A stretch of DNA of 64,000 bases from Camillea tinctor (GCA_022578605.1 MU394074.1:496001-560000), one strand, 5' to 3'; shown: positions 11,225 through 23,824, counted from the first letter of the stretch. Numbers and translations: made by a program. The notes: generated by a model not told the origin, from the letters alone.

Positions 11225-13944
11225 GGTGGTTGTCAATGGACCCAAGTCTAGATGTCAAGTCGAATCTATAATCTTTTCCGAAGTTATAGCTAAGGTTTTT
11301 CAACATAACACTGAAGTCTCGTGAGCGCTCCTTGTCCCATATGATATTTAGAAAGTGAAACAAAAAAGGTTCCTCCAGTTCTGAAGAAGTTGATCTTTTC
11401 AATGTATGTGACGTTTTGTGCCAGCAAGCTTTCCCAAAATGCACCTCTTTCGCTTCAAAGTTTACCCCCTCTCCTAGCCTTATACCGTATATAGGTGAGC
11501 GAAGATACCCAAGGCAGCCTGCTTGTGCGCAGCAAGGCAAAAAGCATCAGCCTCTGAACAGCGCCCCCAATTCTGCCTAGAGGCTTATGCACAATGGATC
11601 AGATGAGTAGAGAAACTGCACAGTGATACCATTAAACGCCAATAAGCCCAAGACAACAGGGTGTCACCAATAGCATCACCTGCATAACAGAAGTATAGGG
11701 TATGTACCAGGTGTACATATATAATAAGTATTTAAGCACACTCTTGCATCGTAACCGCAGTCGGAGTCAAGTACTATGAACTTTAGGCGCTGTTCTGTAC
11801 TGCCCCTCTTGCTGGTGAGCTGAAGCTTTCTCTGAGACCATCTGGTGGAGTACACTGGTTTGGAGTTTTTGGTTAACCATTTTAAGCTAAAAAAAAAGAA
11901 AGGTGAGGTTAAAATCTACCTTGCTGTCACGGTCGGCGACCGTGGTTAATTGGCCGTGGCCATATATACCACTATTAGGTAGATTTTAAAGCGGTCGGCT
12001 ATGAAATTTTGATGGCCTTTTGCGGGATAGCTATTGAGAGCCGTCGTTGGTGGTCGCTACGGTGTACCCTTATTAACGTCACACTTTAAGTTATATTTAT
12101 GTGCCAGCTGTTACCATTTTACCAGGACATATCAGCAGCTGACGCCACTACCATAACGCTTGTCGGGCTGATTCTTATTTCGTTTCCCAAAAGGGCCGGC
12201 TGCAGAAACCCCACGCACTTGTGGAACAACTTAGGAGTAACAAACAACTACAGCCGTACTTAAGTAACCACTGTTAGTGCAGCATTAAGCCAGCTCGAAA
12301 TAGTGCACACTACCGCCACACAAATTCCGCCAAACCCCCATTAAAACGTTAACAGCGCGCGTTTGTCCGCCTTTTGCTTCGAAAAATCAAATTAATGTCA
12401 ACACAAACGCGCCACAACGAAAGAAGACAGTGAGGTCAGCGGTAGAGAAGGATCGCGCCGCAGCACGTAACCTTTACGGGAAGTTTCACCGACCTCGCTG
12501 TAGCCATACGCGCACACAGCGCTCTCGACAACCTGGCGATCACGGATCACGAATGACTCGACAACTCCACGATCACGAACGACCGTACCACCCGTTCAAC
12601 CGTTGATGGCTTTCCCCCATGCCCATGGGGTTTCCTCGTTCGGTGATACAAGATTACCTCGCCATATGGAAGGTAGAAAACAATACTCAAGGGGAGGGTT
12701 TGAGGAACTAGGAGAGGGCTATGGGACCATACTATTAAATAGTGAATAAAAATAAGAGATTGGCCACTTATTGTTAAGAAACCCGATAGGTAGCGGCTTG
12801 GAAGTATAGGAATAATGAGCTATAAGCACGAGACGGCTTGTATACATAGCTGGCTACGTTTACAAACCCTTTAGGGGGGTTGTGTAGTATGCCCGCTCGT
12901 ATGCTCGTACTAGACGTTAAACAGCGAAACAAATAAGCAAACAATAATAAGAGGTAAAGACGAATATGAGAAGATTATGGTAGATTATAAAAAGACTTTA
13001 AAGCCGTACGATATATGCAATGTTAGCTTGTCGAAAGCCGCGCTATTGCCCGCAAGAGATGGGGGTTGTAGGCGAGAGTGATGTCTGGGGCTAGGTTGGG
13101 AAGCACACTACTACGTATGGTCACTTACCCTACCCATATTTCCCATAATCCCACGGGACAAATAGCAACTTAAGGTTGGAGATGTCTTAAGAATATGTAG
13201 AGCATTACAATTTTTGATCAGGTCAAACACCATACTTTACTTCGAAAAGGTTGAGAAGATCCTGTCGACGCGGAATTGAGGTGACAAAATAGGACCCAAC
13301 AATCTTTATCCACTATGAATAGCCCCTTGGCCGGTTTGGGGAGGTAGTAGAACTTTTCTTACAGTCTCATATAGCATTGCTCATCACTCACAATGAGCCG
13401 TATATTTGCGACAATCCATGTCTTGACCTGGTTCAATGATGCTAGAACTTCGGAGGACTGTTTAATCTTAAACAGTCTACTTGAATTATGCTGCTTAACT
13501 TTTTTCCTTTTTTTATCCCCCCCCCAAAAAGAAAACTATGCCTGCAGCTTCTTTGAAAACGATTTACACCTGCGGTTACGTCTCCCACCCCCCTTCCACC
13601 CCCAATTTTCAGGCTACGTAGAGAATTAAGGCATCCTGGGCGCATCACCTGCAAAGTGAGGCCATCATCCTATGACCAGGTACTATAATGGAGTCTATGC
13701 CACCCAGCCTGTGTTGCTTGAGGATTATGTCTTGCCACCCTAGATATTTTCCCAATATTTTCAGTGCACCACCACCCTATTTTCTCAACTCACCTACACC
13801 CCGCCGGCTTCCTCGTGATGCTTTCTACAAATTCGTTCTAGGCAAACCACCGATAAGTCGCATCCAATTTCTATACCATTTAAAATATCTCATTCCATGT
13901 TCTCCTTTTCCACTGCCCGGCGTTCACCTGTTGGACATGATACT
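11225..13944. other. Intergenic, with a GC-richer repeat-like island
   Basis: Contains the kinase promoter, a fold-back element (listed separately) and, at about 12180-12640, DNA clearly richer in G+C than its surroundings but with no long open frame. That island holds imperfect tandem copies of a GATCACGAA-type unit near 12535-12580 and a CCCCATG/CATGGGG inverted repeat at 12615-12630. It looks like part of an old mobile element, but I see no coding remnant. The frame at 11190-11540 (-) upstream of the kinase was not recognised. Confidence 0.4.
11909..11989. repeat. 81-bp fold-back element with TTAA ends
   Basis: A perfect 13-bp inverted repeat, TTAAAATCTACCT at 11909-11921 and its reverse complement at 11977-11989, encloses a second hairpin, CACGGTC-GGC-GACCGTG (11928-11944). 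Both outer ends are TTAA. This is the shape of a miniature inverted-repeat element; TTAA could be the target duplication, as in piggyBac-type insertions, but that is inference. Confidence 0.5.
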
Positions 13945-14271
13945 ATGAGCAATAGTAACTACTCTCCTCACGCAACTAAATGTTCGATGAATCCACACGG
14001 ATCCCCTTCCCATAACAACACAACGATGGAACCATCCAGATCGGACCAGCCAGCCGGCCGAGCTGTCACCATATTCAACGGTCGTTATATACATACCTCT
14101 AAGCTTGAATCCCTATTAATCGGCAAGTTTGGCAATGACTTCGGTGTCGAAGTAAGTTATTTGCCCCCTATTAACATACAGTACGCTCATTAGTGGCAGT
14201 TGCGGCAGAACGTCTATAAAGTTACCGCACGATCCGAACTATCGAGAGACGATATTAAAAAGTGCTATTGA
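13945..14271 (+). CDS. Small hypothetical protein, two exons (paralog of 8517-8837)
   Basis: Exons 13945-14151 and 14194-14271 give 94 residues. The donor GTAAGT after FGVE is strong and phase 0. The acceptor chosen is TTAG at 14193, giving a 42-bp intron with an ATTAAC branch-like site; the nearer CATACAG at 14181 would end the protein after three residues. The N-terminal third is Ser/Asn/His-rich and probably disordered. The rest reads RYIHTSKLESLL, then NDFGVE / WQLRQNVYKVTA, then LSRDDIKKC. The C-terminal half matches the small gene at 8517, including the intron position. No domain or signal peptide recognised. The frame is open further upstream, so the start could be 13897. Confidence 0.62.
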
Positions 14272-17200
14272 GTGATATTCTAGTTAGATGGCGCTTTATA
14301 CAAGATCCTCTTGTTATACATTATAAAATGAAGGGTGCCCTCATCTAGTAGCACGCTATATTTTCCCGAGTTCAGCAATGTATTCATTTGAGACACAATA
14401 GAGTCAATTTTCTTCAATGATCAACATTCGTTTTAAAATACATAGTAACAATATAGATACATGGAAAGCAAAAGCGTATTCTCTCACTTTTGTCCATGTT
14501 TCTATTTATAAGGTAGGCGAGTAAGAATTTACTATGATTAGATCCATGATCAACTATTAAATTGTTTCATGATGTGACGGTCGATTTCTTAATAACAACG
14601 TAGGAAATGTTCATATTAGCGGAGTAAATCTTGAATGCAAAGGGCGGTGATGACCGGATGTACAGTATTATTAGATGTTGTTGCGCTGGAGAGGAATCGC
14701 TAACTACTTTATGTGGCTCAGGCAGTTCAGGGTTAAACTATGTACACGGATCGGACCAGGGACAAGGACGGAACACTGAATCCCCCTATTCAGGTCTGAT
14801 TTGCCCACACCGGTCCGCCGGTAGGTGATTGGCCAATAGAATTGGAAAATCTACCTGTGTTCATAATAATCTCCCGGTGAGCTTCTCGCTATGCCCACGC
14901 CTAAGTGTTAGTTGATGTCACTTACCACGCATTAATGAGCCTAAAGACTTCAATGATGTCAGTTGTTAAATATTTGGAAACAGCCTCATATGCTTGGTCG
15001 ACAAGTCGGCGACACGTAACTACGGTTTACAATCACTCAACCCACTGACAGTCAGCGAAACCTTCGATTTGGAAGTTAAGTCACTTCAACACCTCCATAT
15101 AAATTCAAGATCCATCGCCAACTAGGTATCACCGACAATTCAACCTCACCACCGAGGAGTTCTGAATTTCCTTCCTTATAGAAGATTGTATGTAATAGCA
15201 TGTCTGGTTCGGTACAAACAGACATCAAATCATATCCACTACGTGTAGATCTGGTACTCTTACCTTCTTTTCTAACCTATACCTACCTTCAATACCTACA
15301 TCCAGCACATACAAGCACGACCTAAATAAAGGTACTGTTTTTATTTTAGGGTCGCATAATTGCATTCTCAACTAATAAATTCAATAAAAAGCGCCCGGGT
15401 AAACTACACCATTATATTATTGAAAAATCGATCCATTTTAAAAGTTCAAAAGGCCTCACGTTACGGAGAAGCAAGTTGTTTTTGTACATACTAATTTTTG
15501 GTTGCAAATACAATTACTAGCCTGAGCACCTAGGTAGGTAGGGGCTCTGTATCTAGCGTGGCGTATCAGTGTCAAAATATTGGGGCGACGCGAGCCACCA
15601 AGAGAATAGCGAGGAGGAGACACCTGGAAATGGAAATGTTGACCACTCCAAATTGTCTCCCCGTCTGCTCATGGCCCTTGTTGTCACGATGCGAGCCCTC
15701 AGGGGAGGGAAACGTCATTGTTGTTGCGCGAAGAACTAAGCTACCCAGGTGATCACGCAGAGCAGCGTGGCGCATTAGCATACAAACAGCTTCTTTGTTA
15801 TGGTTTCTGGATTACGATGTAAGCGTTCAGTTCTGGCCTTAAGCTTGTACTGCGGTATACGGGTAAACATCAGATAAAGCATAAATTACTAGTTACCGGC
15901 TGTGACCTGAGTTTAGTCTTCTCTCTTCCACTGCTATTGGCCTAGACAAACATGTATATACTACAGGTCCGTGCACCGGACCAGTAATTTGTAAGTCTGA
16001 CAGTGGGTGGATCTTTAGGGAGGCAGCGAGGACAAGCCTTTTTATGACCGAAATTTTGAACGCCTTGTACAACAACTCAGCAAAACTGCCCCTACGTTAC
16101 CCCCTCCCGCGCGGCAGCCCATGAATGCCAATATCAAGTTTCTCGTCACCTGAAAACGGGTAGTGGCGGGCTGGCAGGGAGCGTGCCGCAGCCTTACAAT
16201 TTCCATCGGATCTCTACCCAATTACGGATGTTCGAAGCCTTGCATACCTAGGTATTCGGTTGATTGACATCTCCCCTGGTCAGTTAATGCTCAAGCATTA
16301 ATAGGTCAGTAAATAGCGTTGCTATGTGTAAGTAGGAGTATCATGATTCTTAATGAGGTCTATAGCGATGACGGCCAAATGTACAAGAGTGTTTGGGAGA
16401 TAAAAGGTTGATAAACTTATAAAAATCTCCATTCCTCTTTCTTTCTAGGTTAGATGTCAGTCATTCATACAACATTTACACTATGACACTCTCCCAAAAT
16501 ATATGTTTCGTAACAAGCTATCATGAGAGGATCATTTTAAATATGGGATATAAATATAATTATCAAACAATGGACTAAGCTGTGGCCTATTAAGATGTAG
16601 TGGTTATTATGCACCATCTTTTTTTTACCTTCTCAGTTGGTGATATCTATGTACATTATACATGTCATTCTCTTGCAACCAGCAATACGTCTGTGGGAAC
16701 AGAGGTTCTATGCACAACAGGCTGGTGAAAACGGGGTATAATAAATATGCCATTATCAGGTTAATAATAATAGCTAGGGGCGCACATAGTCTATATGTAC
16801 CTAAATTAAAGTGGTGGGTAAATCTCTGTCCCAGATAAAAAGGGTGTCCGCTAGGCCCGTGGCGGCAGCTTCACATCCTATATATTTTCACTTTAACTTG
16901 CCGTGCCAGTAACACTGAATCCTTCTTTATTAGTCATTAAAGTTGTAAGGCATATAACTAGTGAGGAAAGCATCAACCCGGGCTACATACTATAAGTAAG
17001 AGGTATAAATGGTTCACTTACGATAGACAGCAAAGACAAACACATTGTAGGAAAGGGAGGTGTGTTTATATATCATATCATAAATGATTATATCACGATT
17101 ATTTAATGCAGAGCTCTACAACACTACTACCTTGGTAAACAATGTGGAAATTCTAACTTACCCAATTCGATCAATAGAATCTCTGAAACATGATGAGCTA

Positions 17201-17539
17201 ACCGCATTCTTCTTTATCTATCCGTACCGACTTAAACATCCTGACAAAGAAACTTCTCCTTTCATCATGATGAATTAAAATGTTTAAAGTACAAGGTATT
17301 TGTTCTAAGTGCGTCTTTATCCTCCAGAAATAATTGTTTCTGGTTGTTTCCTGTGGCGTGGCATCGAGTTGAATATAAGTATATGGAATGTTCATCACAA
17401 GGCTGGCTCGCGGTAGTGCAATCAACACGGAACCTAGAAGACAGTCGGCTCTATCTATAATAGAAATACGCCAATCCCCAGCTTTGAGACACAGGCTCTA
17501 ACAAAAGGCATTTGGGTAGACAAAAGCCCTCTATCCAAA
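14272..17539. other. Intergenic with repeat copy
   Basis: No gene supported. Includes one copy of a diverged interspersed repeat near 15700-15850 (listed separately) and AT-rich text at 14280-14620 and 16300-17540. The last few hundred bases should contain the promoter of the coiled-coil gene. Confidence 0.45.
15700..15850. repeat. Interspersed repeat, copy 1 (GC-richer)
   Basis: The 57-bp core at 15735-15791 aligns without gaps to 30822-30878 in the same orientation with 40 of 57 identical bases by hand count. Similarity continues leftward in both copies (GTCA-ATG-GA then GAGGGAAA). No coding capacity recognised. Confidence 0.55.
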
Positions 17540-19594
17540 ATGGAGAATGGATCTAGCAACAAGACCACAGGCGGCCCAGGCAGCCCGTCTTCAAACACTT
17601 CTCAAGCTAGTGAGTCTAGCGAAACAAACTCTAGCTCATCTAGTGCACCCAAGAATGGATCTGGAACTGAGAATGCTGACTCTTCAAAAGGCACTCCAAA
17701 GTCGACTCTTGGGGGCTTTTCAGTCCTACCTCCTGGATTCAATCCCGACGACAAAGACAGTATCTTAAAGCATTACGAGAGCAAAAAGCAGAAAGGTGTC
17801 CTTCCCAAAGACAGTCAATTTGAGGACAACGTTGAAGACGAAATTAAGAGAGTCATTGCAGATTGGGAAGCTGTATCTAAGCAAAAAGCTACAGCCGATC
17901 AACGTCGACGCATGGCCGACAAAATTCGAAGTATTCGTGGTGGCGCCTGGCTTGAGAGCCTCAAACCACAGCTGGCCGGTAAGGCACAAGTACCTATCGA
18001 GTATTTCAATCGTCTCGCTGAGCAGCACGAGGCTACCGTTCTTCACACAATGAGACACATGTCTGATGCAAGTAAGAAAATTGAAGACAAGGATAAGGAG
18101 ATTGAAGACCTTCAGAAGAAGCTAAAGGATAAATCAGGGCCCACTACTTCACCCTCGAACACCAGCCAAGAGCTTAAGAAGCTAAAGGAAGAAAATGCCC
18201 GTTTGAAGCAAGAAAATACTCATTTGAAAGGCATGTCTGAGTCCCTGAAGAAAGACACTCAAAAATCAGAAGATAAAGCAGAGGATCTAGAGGATAAACT
18301 AAGTCAACGTGAAACAAAGGTCGCTCTTCTTGAAGCTGAAGTTGAGAAGCTCAAAGCCGCTGCAAAGAAGGCATCAAAAGAAGGCGAATCTGGGGACATT
18401 CACCTTGCCTGCAAAGCAGAAATATCAAGGCTTAAGCGAAAGTTAGATGTGGCTAATTCATCTAAGCAAGCCAGTGGCAAGTCAGAGGAGGCAACTGGGG
18501 ACAAGAAGTCTCCCGAGAAGCGAGAAGCACAGTGGGAGGACGAAAAGGCCAGGATGACGAAAGAAATCGACAAGAATCAAGCATATATCACTCAACTGGA
18601 AGGTGAGATCCTTGATGTTCTCGATATCCTCGCTAATGTTCGTGGTGATGAGCTAAATATGGATAAAGGCTCCATCTACAAGGCTCATGATAAAGCCACT
18701 GTGAAACTCAAAGGCGAGATCCGTCATTGGAAGGAACGGGCAGAGAACAGTGAGAAGCAAAGCAAGGATCTTTCGGACAAATTGGCAAAAGCCCAAGAAC
18801 CCAAGCCGGACAGTGATGCCGACAAGTGCGAGAAAGAACGGAAAAAACTCAATAAGGAGGTAGTTTTGCTTCGAGAGCAGGTTAGTGATCTTCAGAGCAA
18901 GCTGAAGAAATCGAAGAAGATTTTACCTCCGGCCGATGCTGAGAAGGCAGACTTCACGGAGGTTATCAAGAAACTTAAGAATGAGAATGCTACAATCACC
19001 AAAGCTCAAGATAGATACCGCAGGGCGTATATGGCGAAGTTCATCGAGTCCGAGCATAATGGACACCTCAGGAATTTCTGGGACATTGTTGAGAACACGC
19101 AAGCAGCTATGGGCGAGCTCCAGCAGCGCGTAGAGACCCTCTTCCAGAACTTGGGCATGAACGCCCCCTATTCTAACGCCAACGACGCACTAAACCAGAT
19201 GATCTCGGCGTCTACCAGAGTCAGAGGAGCCAGCCAAGCGATGCAGCTCGTCAGCAGCAAGCTCGAGGCACGGAGCTACGAGGTCTTGGTATACAAGCTG
19301 CGTGACCAGATCGCCAACACCCCTCCGCGCAAGACGGACGACGAGATCAAGATGGAGCTGCGCATTTACAACGAGGCAGAGCTAGCGCGCCGTGTAGACC
19401 TCGAAACGGAGATGTACTCGCTCCATCGTCGGGCCTACCTTAAGAACATATTCTCCGCCCGTGACGAGCTTGTCAAGATCGCGACGGGCACTCCCCACCA
19501 TGCAACCAGGGATCTCATCAACAAAGTACGAGCCCAGTACCTAGACGTCGAATCTCTCCCTATGCCGCCTGCGGTCACGGTCCAGTACGACTAA
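17540..19594 (+). CDS. Large coiled-coil protein of unknown function
   Basis: Single-exon, 684-residue protein. The ATG at 17540 sits in a good context (ATCCAAAATGG). Layout: a Ser/Asn/Gly-rich, probably disordered N-terminus (1-65); a short ordered segment with LPPGFNPDD (near 63); then Lys/Glu/Leu heptad-rich coiled coil over about 170-300 and 330-490 with many LKKL/EEN/KLK repeats; then a helical C-terminus (about 500-684) without heptads that ends at VTVQYD. Such proteins act as scaffolds or tethers, but no family is recognised. Codon use changes along the gene: the last 500 bp use clearly more G/C at third positions than the coil region. A possible extra exon lies just downstream (19750-19911). 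Confidence 0.85.
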   Translation: MENGSSNKTTGGPGSPSSNTSQASESSETNSSSSSAPKNGSGTENADSSKGTPKSTLGGFSVLPPGFNPDDKDSILKHYESKKQKGVLPKDSQFEDNVEDEIKRVIADWEAVSKQKATADQRRRMADKIRSIRGGAWLESLKPQLAGKAQVPIEYFNRLAEQHEATVLHTMRHMSDASKKIEDKDKEIEDLQKKLKDKSGPTTSPSNTSQELKKLKEENARLKQENTHLKGMSESLKKDTQKSEDKAEDLEDKLSQRETKVALLEAEVEKLKAAAKKASKEGESGDIHLACKAEISRLKRKLDVANSSKQASGKSEEATGDKKSPEKREAQWEDEKARMTKEIDKNQAYITQLEGEILDVLDILANVRGDELNMDKGSIYKAHDKATVKLKGEIRHWKERAENSEKQSKDLSDKLAKAQEPKPDSDADKCEKERKKLNKEVVLLREQVSDLQSKLKKSKKILPPADAEKADFTEVIKKLKNENATITKAQDRYRRAYMAKFIESEHNGHLRNFWDIVENTQAAMGELQQRVETLFQNLGMNAPYSNANDALNQMISASTRVRGASQAMQLVSSKLEARSYEVLVYKLRDQIANTPPRKTDDEIKMELRIYNEAELARRVDLETEMYSLHRRAYLKNIFSARDELVKIATGTPHHATRDLINKVRAQYLDVESLPMPPAVTVQYD

Positions 19595-19749
19595 TCATCT
19601 AACCTCTCTACCTACATAAAAAGGATTGTTTGACCGCATATAGTTCTTTCGTTTTGTATCTTATTTCTCCCAGTTTAATTAATTTGCATTGTTCATATGT
19701 ACCATGTTTACTTTTTTTTTATCGGGTTCTTTCTTCTTCCTTGTTTAAT

Positions 19750-19911
19750 ATGTTTCAGGGGCGCGGTGCGACGCGGGAAAACGGCCACCTGCACATGCAT
19801 AACGAAGCGCCGACGAATAGGGAGGATTATGGGGCGTTCGGGGAAATGATGGAGACGGCGCGGCGTGAAGTATGTAGATCGTTAGCCGAAGAGGGCCGAT
19901 TGGCACAATAG
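19750..19911 (+). other. Possible small ORF or 3' exon
   Basis: 53 codons from ATG to TAG, rich in G/C at third positions and in Glu, Arg and Ala (GRGATRENG, EMMETARREV), unlike the surrounding AT-rich DNA. TTTCAG at 19753-19758 resembles an acceptor, so this may be an alternative last exon of the coiled-coil gene, but no good in-phase donor was found near that gene's end (GCG/GTCACG would keep phase but is weak). It could also be an independent short ORF. Confidence 0.3.
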
Positions 19912-22900
19912 ACATGATTTCCCCAGAATCTTGCTCGGCAGATTTATATTACAGAGTGCATTTGTTTGGAAACGAGTATCTTTTAAGTTGTATCAGCCAT
20001 GTAGCTAAGTAATGATCGTCTATGTAATGTTCCCCTGGGTGAGATGAGATTTCGAATGCTTGGTTCGTCACTTGGTGATTGAGTTCCGTCTCGGAAACGG
20101 GCTGCAGGCAAAAAGAAATATTGCCTCGTGTCCTATGTCTCGAGCAGCATCATGAGACTTGTCTCTCGCTCCTCGTTCTTGTACACAAACAGCATCCTAA
20201 ATTATCGAACTACTCTCGGCTATAATATTTTAGTAGAAACACGAAGTTCCAGACTTTCGGAATATCCTGTAAATCCTAGATATATGTAGTAAGCCGAATT
20301 TGGGCTAAAAGATGATGAAAGGGGAACCAGTATCGGCGGATCAAGCTCCATAACCCAAATTTGTATCAATTGTTCTCCCAACGAAAAACGTCGTCTCCGT
20401 CTTATGAGATGAACCAAGGGACGCGAATGTCCACCAATTCCCACTGACCCCCCCCTCCCCTCCCCTTCGAGCGAGGCTTATCATTCGATGATATACCCGC
20501 ATACTGATTGGCTGTTGAGGGTAGCAGAATGGCTGGAGGCCATATCAACTGACCGATGTGCAGATTAAACTCAGGTCGAAGCGTCAAACACACTCCTGTT
20601 AAGACAAATTACCAAGGCCACGAGACTGACTCCACTCTCATCGTCCCGGTGAGCATTCTCGTAAGATAATATAGCTCTATGGCTTAAACATGCTCACTTT
20701 GGCAGGTGATTTAGATAGTCATTTATCAAGAATCACTGGGGCCAAGCAGCTCGAATACCTATCCAAGGACAGCCCCAAATGATGTTATCTATAGTAGAGT
20801 TAGCGAGATCTTGCATAATCAACACCGAATAGTGCAGATGGCTTATTAATTCAACGACTCGCCCCCCAGAGTTTCCAAATGAGGTTATCCAGCAAGAGCT
20901 AATTAGGTATATATCAGCGTTGATGGTGAAACAAGGAATACAGAAACCGGAGTTCATATTGGAAATCCTCCATGCCTAGACTTCGCAAAATCAAATAAGC
21001 TTACTTGCTGGTCTTGGCTAGTACGATAGTCCGCAATGTAGTAAACGTTCACTAGAAGAAGGCTTGGAAGATACTGGGTTACCGGTGCTAAACTAAGCGA
21101 CGTCGATTCGACAGGTTATGTATCTCACTAAGGATGCCATATTCAGGGAAGAGGCTCACTTAGGTGGGCTAACTCTATAACCTCCGTCGGGATGTGGAAG
21201 CAATACGAACGGAAGAGTGTAAGCGGGTTGGCAATAGTTACATTCTTCTATAGGCTTCTCTGCACCATGTGACGGTAGTGGAGCTGAGCAGAAGAGAAAG
21301 CATTATCACTTGGGCGTTAAGGCCCAGTCCCCTAGAAGGCCAGAATCGGGTCTGGCAGAAGCAAATCTTAGATGTGCAACAAGGATCATGGGTATGGTCT
21401 AGGGAACTGCCTAAACTGGGATGACGGATATTATTGTTATCAGATCCGTGCACTCTGTGGAGAAGACCAGGAGCCGCTAACCTAGGAGGAAGAATACCAC
21501 CTTGCCGCTGGAAAGCTTAAATGTGCCTATGACAGGGGATATGATGAATACCATAGGGTTACATACTTACCCTAACCTAGTCCTTTCGTCCCATCCGAAG
21601 ATGTCATGGCCCTGTTGTTCTGGCATGTGCAAACAGCACAGTAGTAGCCAAGCCATGTCGAGCTTCCCCCCTTGCACCCCTCAAGATTCGTGCTACCCTT
21701 TGACTCAACGTTTCTGGCAATTCACTGGCTTAACAAGGACGATACTTAATGTACTCTATCTATCCTGTGGCCCTAGCCAGCGTAGCCTCGCAGATAACCC
21801 CGTTTCAGCCCTAATTTGAAGATATTATCAAAATGACAGTCGAATACCTGCACCTGCTTACATGTTGCTGACCAAAGTTCAGGGTATTCGATCATAGTAA
21901 GTACGAAGAGCCCGTTGATGTGTGCCCAGGGAAGCAGGATGGCCAGAATGTTCCCAACAACAGTACGCATAATCCATCGGAAGTCCGGGTACCTGGTTCA
22001 GCGTGAAGTCGTGCTCGAATGCCTAGAAAAATATATTACTTGCGATAAGTACGATGACGGTAACGGAGTCTTCCACGAGGACGTGAGGAATAGGGCCATT
22101 TCAAGCTCCCTAACGGCGAAATCGGATGAATAAGAAAAGTGAGCAATATCGACGTGTGTCTCGTTTTAGAAAAGAGGAGACAGTTACTCCAAATTCCTCC
22201 GTTCAAAGCAAACAATAACCTTGTTATTTGTGCGAAATTATCAGTAGTTTCTAATATCGTAGAGACCATTAAAAAAATCCGTGGGGGGGCGGGAGTGGGA
22301 GGGGTGATGTAGCCACCCGAGAACAAATACTCTTCGCGCCGGATAGTGGGGGTTAACGATCTCCAGCCACTATAGCAACCTCTTTTTATCATACCTTGTT
22401 ATCTTAACTAAGTAATCACAGACATGATGTAGGAAAGGTAGATAATCCGCCCAACTTGGACCGACGGAGAGGAACAGAGAGTCCCACCGAGAAAGAGTTA
22501 TAACCTAATTCATTTGCCCCATTGGGACAAACGACTGGTAGTGTGTGTGGCCAGGTGGAGTCGGTAGAGCAAACCAGGGGTTGAACAAATTCGACAAGGG
22601 TAAAACCATCGGCTTTATCCATATTGGCATGACTAACCACCCTTTACGTCTTCTTAATGCGTAGTGCGACAAGGTCCTGGGGTTAGGTGAAAAAAAAAAC
22701 TTAGAGACTTAGGAACAATGAAAGGTCTTCATGACTAGGGGTCCGAGGGTATCTACGTGCGACTATCTAGGTAGATAGATAGACTATCATATATCGAATG
22801 ACCCCATGAATCAAGAAAATGTGATGGTAATGATATGTACGTATTGCCACGGAGTATTCGTTCACGCTTTATAGGCACCTTCCAGACTCGAGACATGTCG

Positions 22901-23824
22901 ACATCGAGCAACAAGGTTTTTAAGCCCACTATAACGCCGGCTGGCCAACATGACGTGCCATCGAAGCATGTTGATACAAAAAGAGATACCTCCTCCTTCC
23001 CACCAAGATACATGTCTCCGAATTCATCTTGCTCCACAGCTGTGGCCCCCCTCAGTCACGGCTTGTCTTCCCAAGACAGCCTTGGCGGAAGACCATCCCT
23101 AGGGTACATCCACGATACTTCCTCAATATAGGTCCGTAACCACGTTGTGTGAGGAACTTGGTCTGGTTCCGTGCTTGTCATACCGTGCCGTCTAAACTAG
23201 CCTCATGTCTTCAGGCATGCCAGAGATCCCTGACGCTGAGAGTGGATCGATTAATCTAGCCTACTTCTCGGGTATCCTAGTATAGAGCATGTATTTGGCC
23301 TATACTTGACGTCCATGCAGGAGATGCCATGGTCACCAGCCTATCAGGAAATCTGCCGGAACCTAGCCCCACGATGTTTCCAAGTCTTGGTCCCAACTAG
23401 ATGGGAACTTATCTCAGTCTGGCTTTTACAAATATATACAGATGAGACTAGATTTCTGGCGAGATTCCATGCAGGCATGAAAAAGCCTGTGACGGCGAGA
23501 GGCATCGACGTATAATGCCCAGACTACTTCCAAAAACGACCAGAGAGATCTCCACTTGGCCAGTTAATGGCCTGTACATTTTTCACTCAATGGGATATTG
23601 ATCCTATCAATCACCTGTACCCTTTCTCATAAATAGATCTGCTTCAGTCCTTCTTTGAAGACACATCCAAGATTATTACTTCATCATCTCTAAATCGATA
23701 TAAAGCTATCCACACAGACGGGAAGCTTCACGACACACACTGTACAGCATTTGTGATATTTTATATTCTGTAATATCACTAGGATAACCGATTGTATAAC
23801 CTTTCGTACTTGGTGGGAGAAATC
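19912..23824. other. Intergenic, low-confidence fragments only
   Basis: No gene supported. A - strand stretch at 21847-21970 (VGNILAILLPWAHINGLFVL) looks like a membrane helix of a transporter but lacks continuation on either side. A + strand frame at 22835-23131 is Ser/Pro-rich without recognisable domains. The last 150 bp contain a TATA-like GATATAAAG at 23697-23705, suited to the downstream gene. Confidence 0.4.

Noticed and set aside
19630..19749. N-terminal hydrophobic part of the 93-codon frame after the coiled-coil gene
   Set aside because: T-rich 3' flank translating to Phe/Leu/Ser; only the part after 19750 looks coding.
21773..21970. Possible transporter fragment on the - strand (LLPWAHINGLFVL)
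   Set aside because: Only one helix-like stretch; no continuing exon or family motif on either side.
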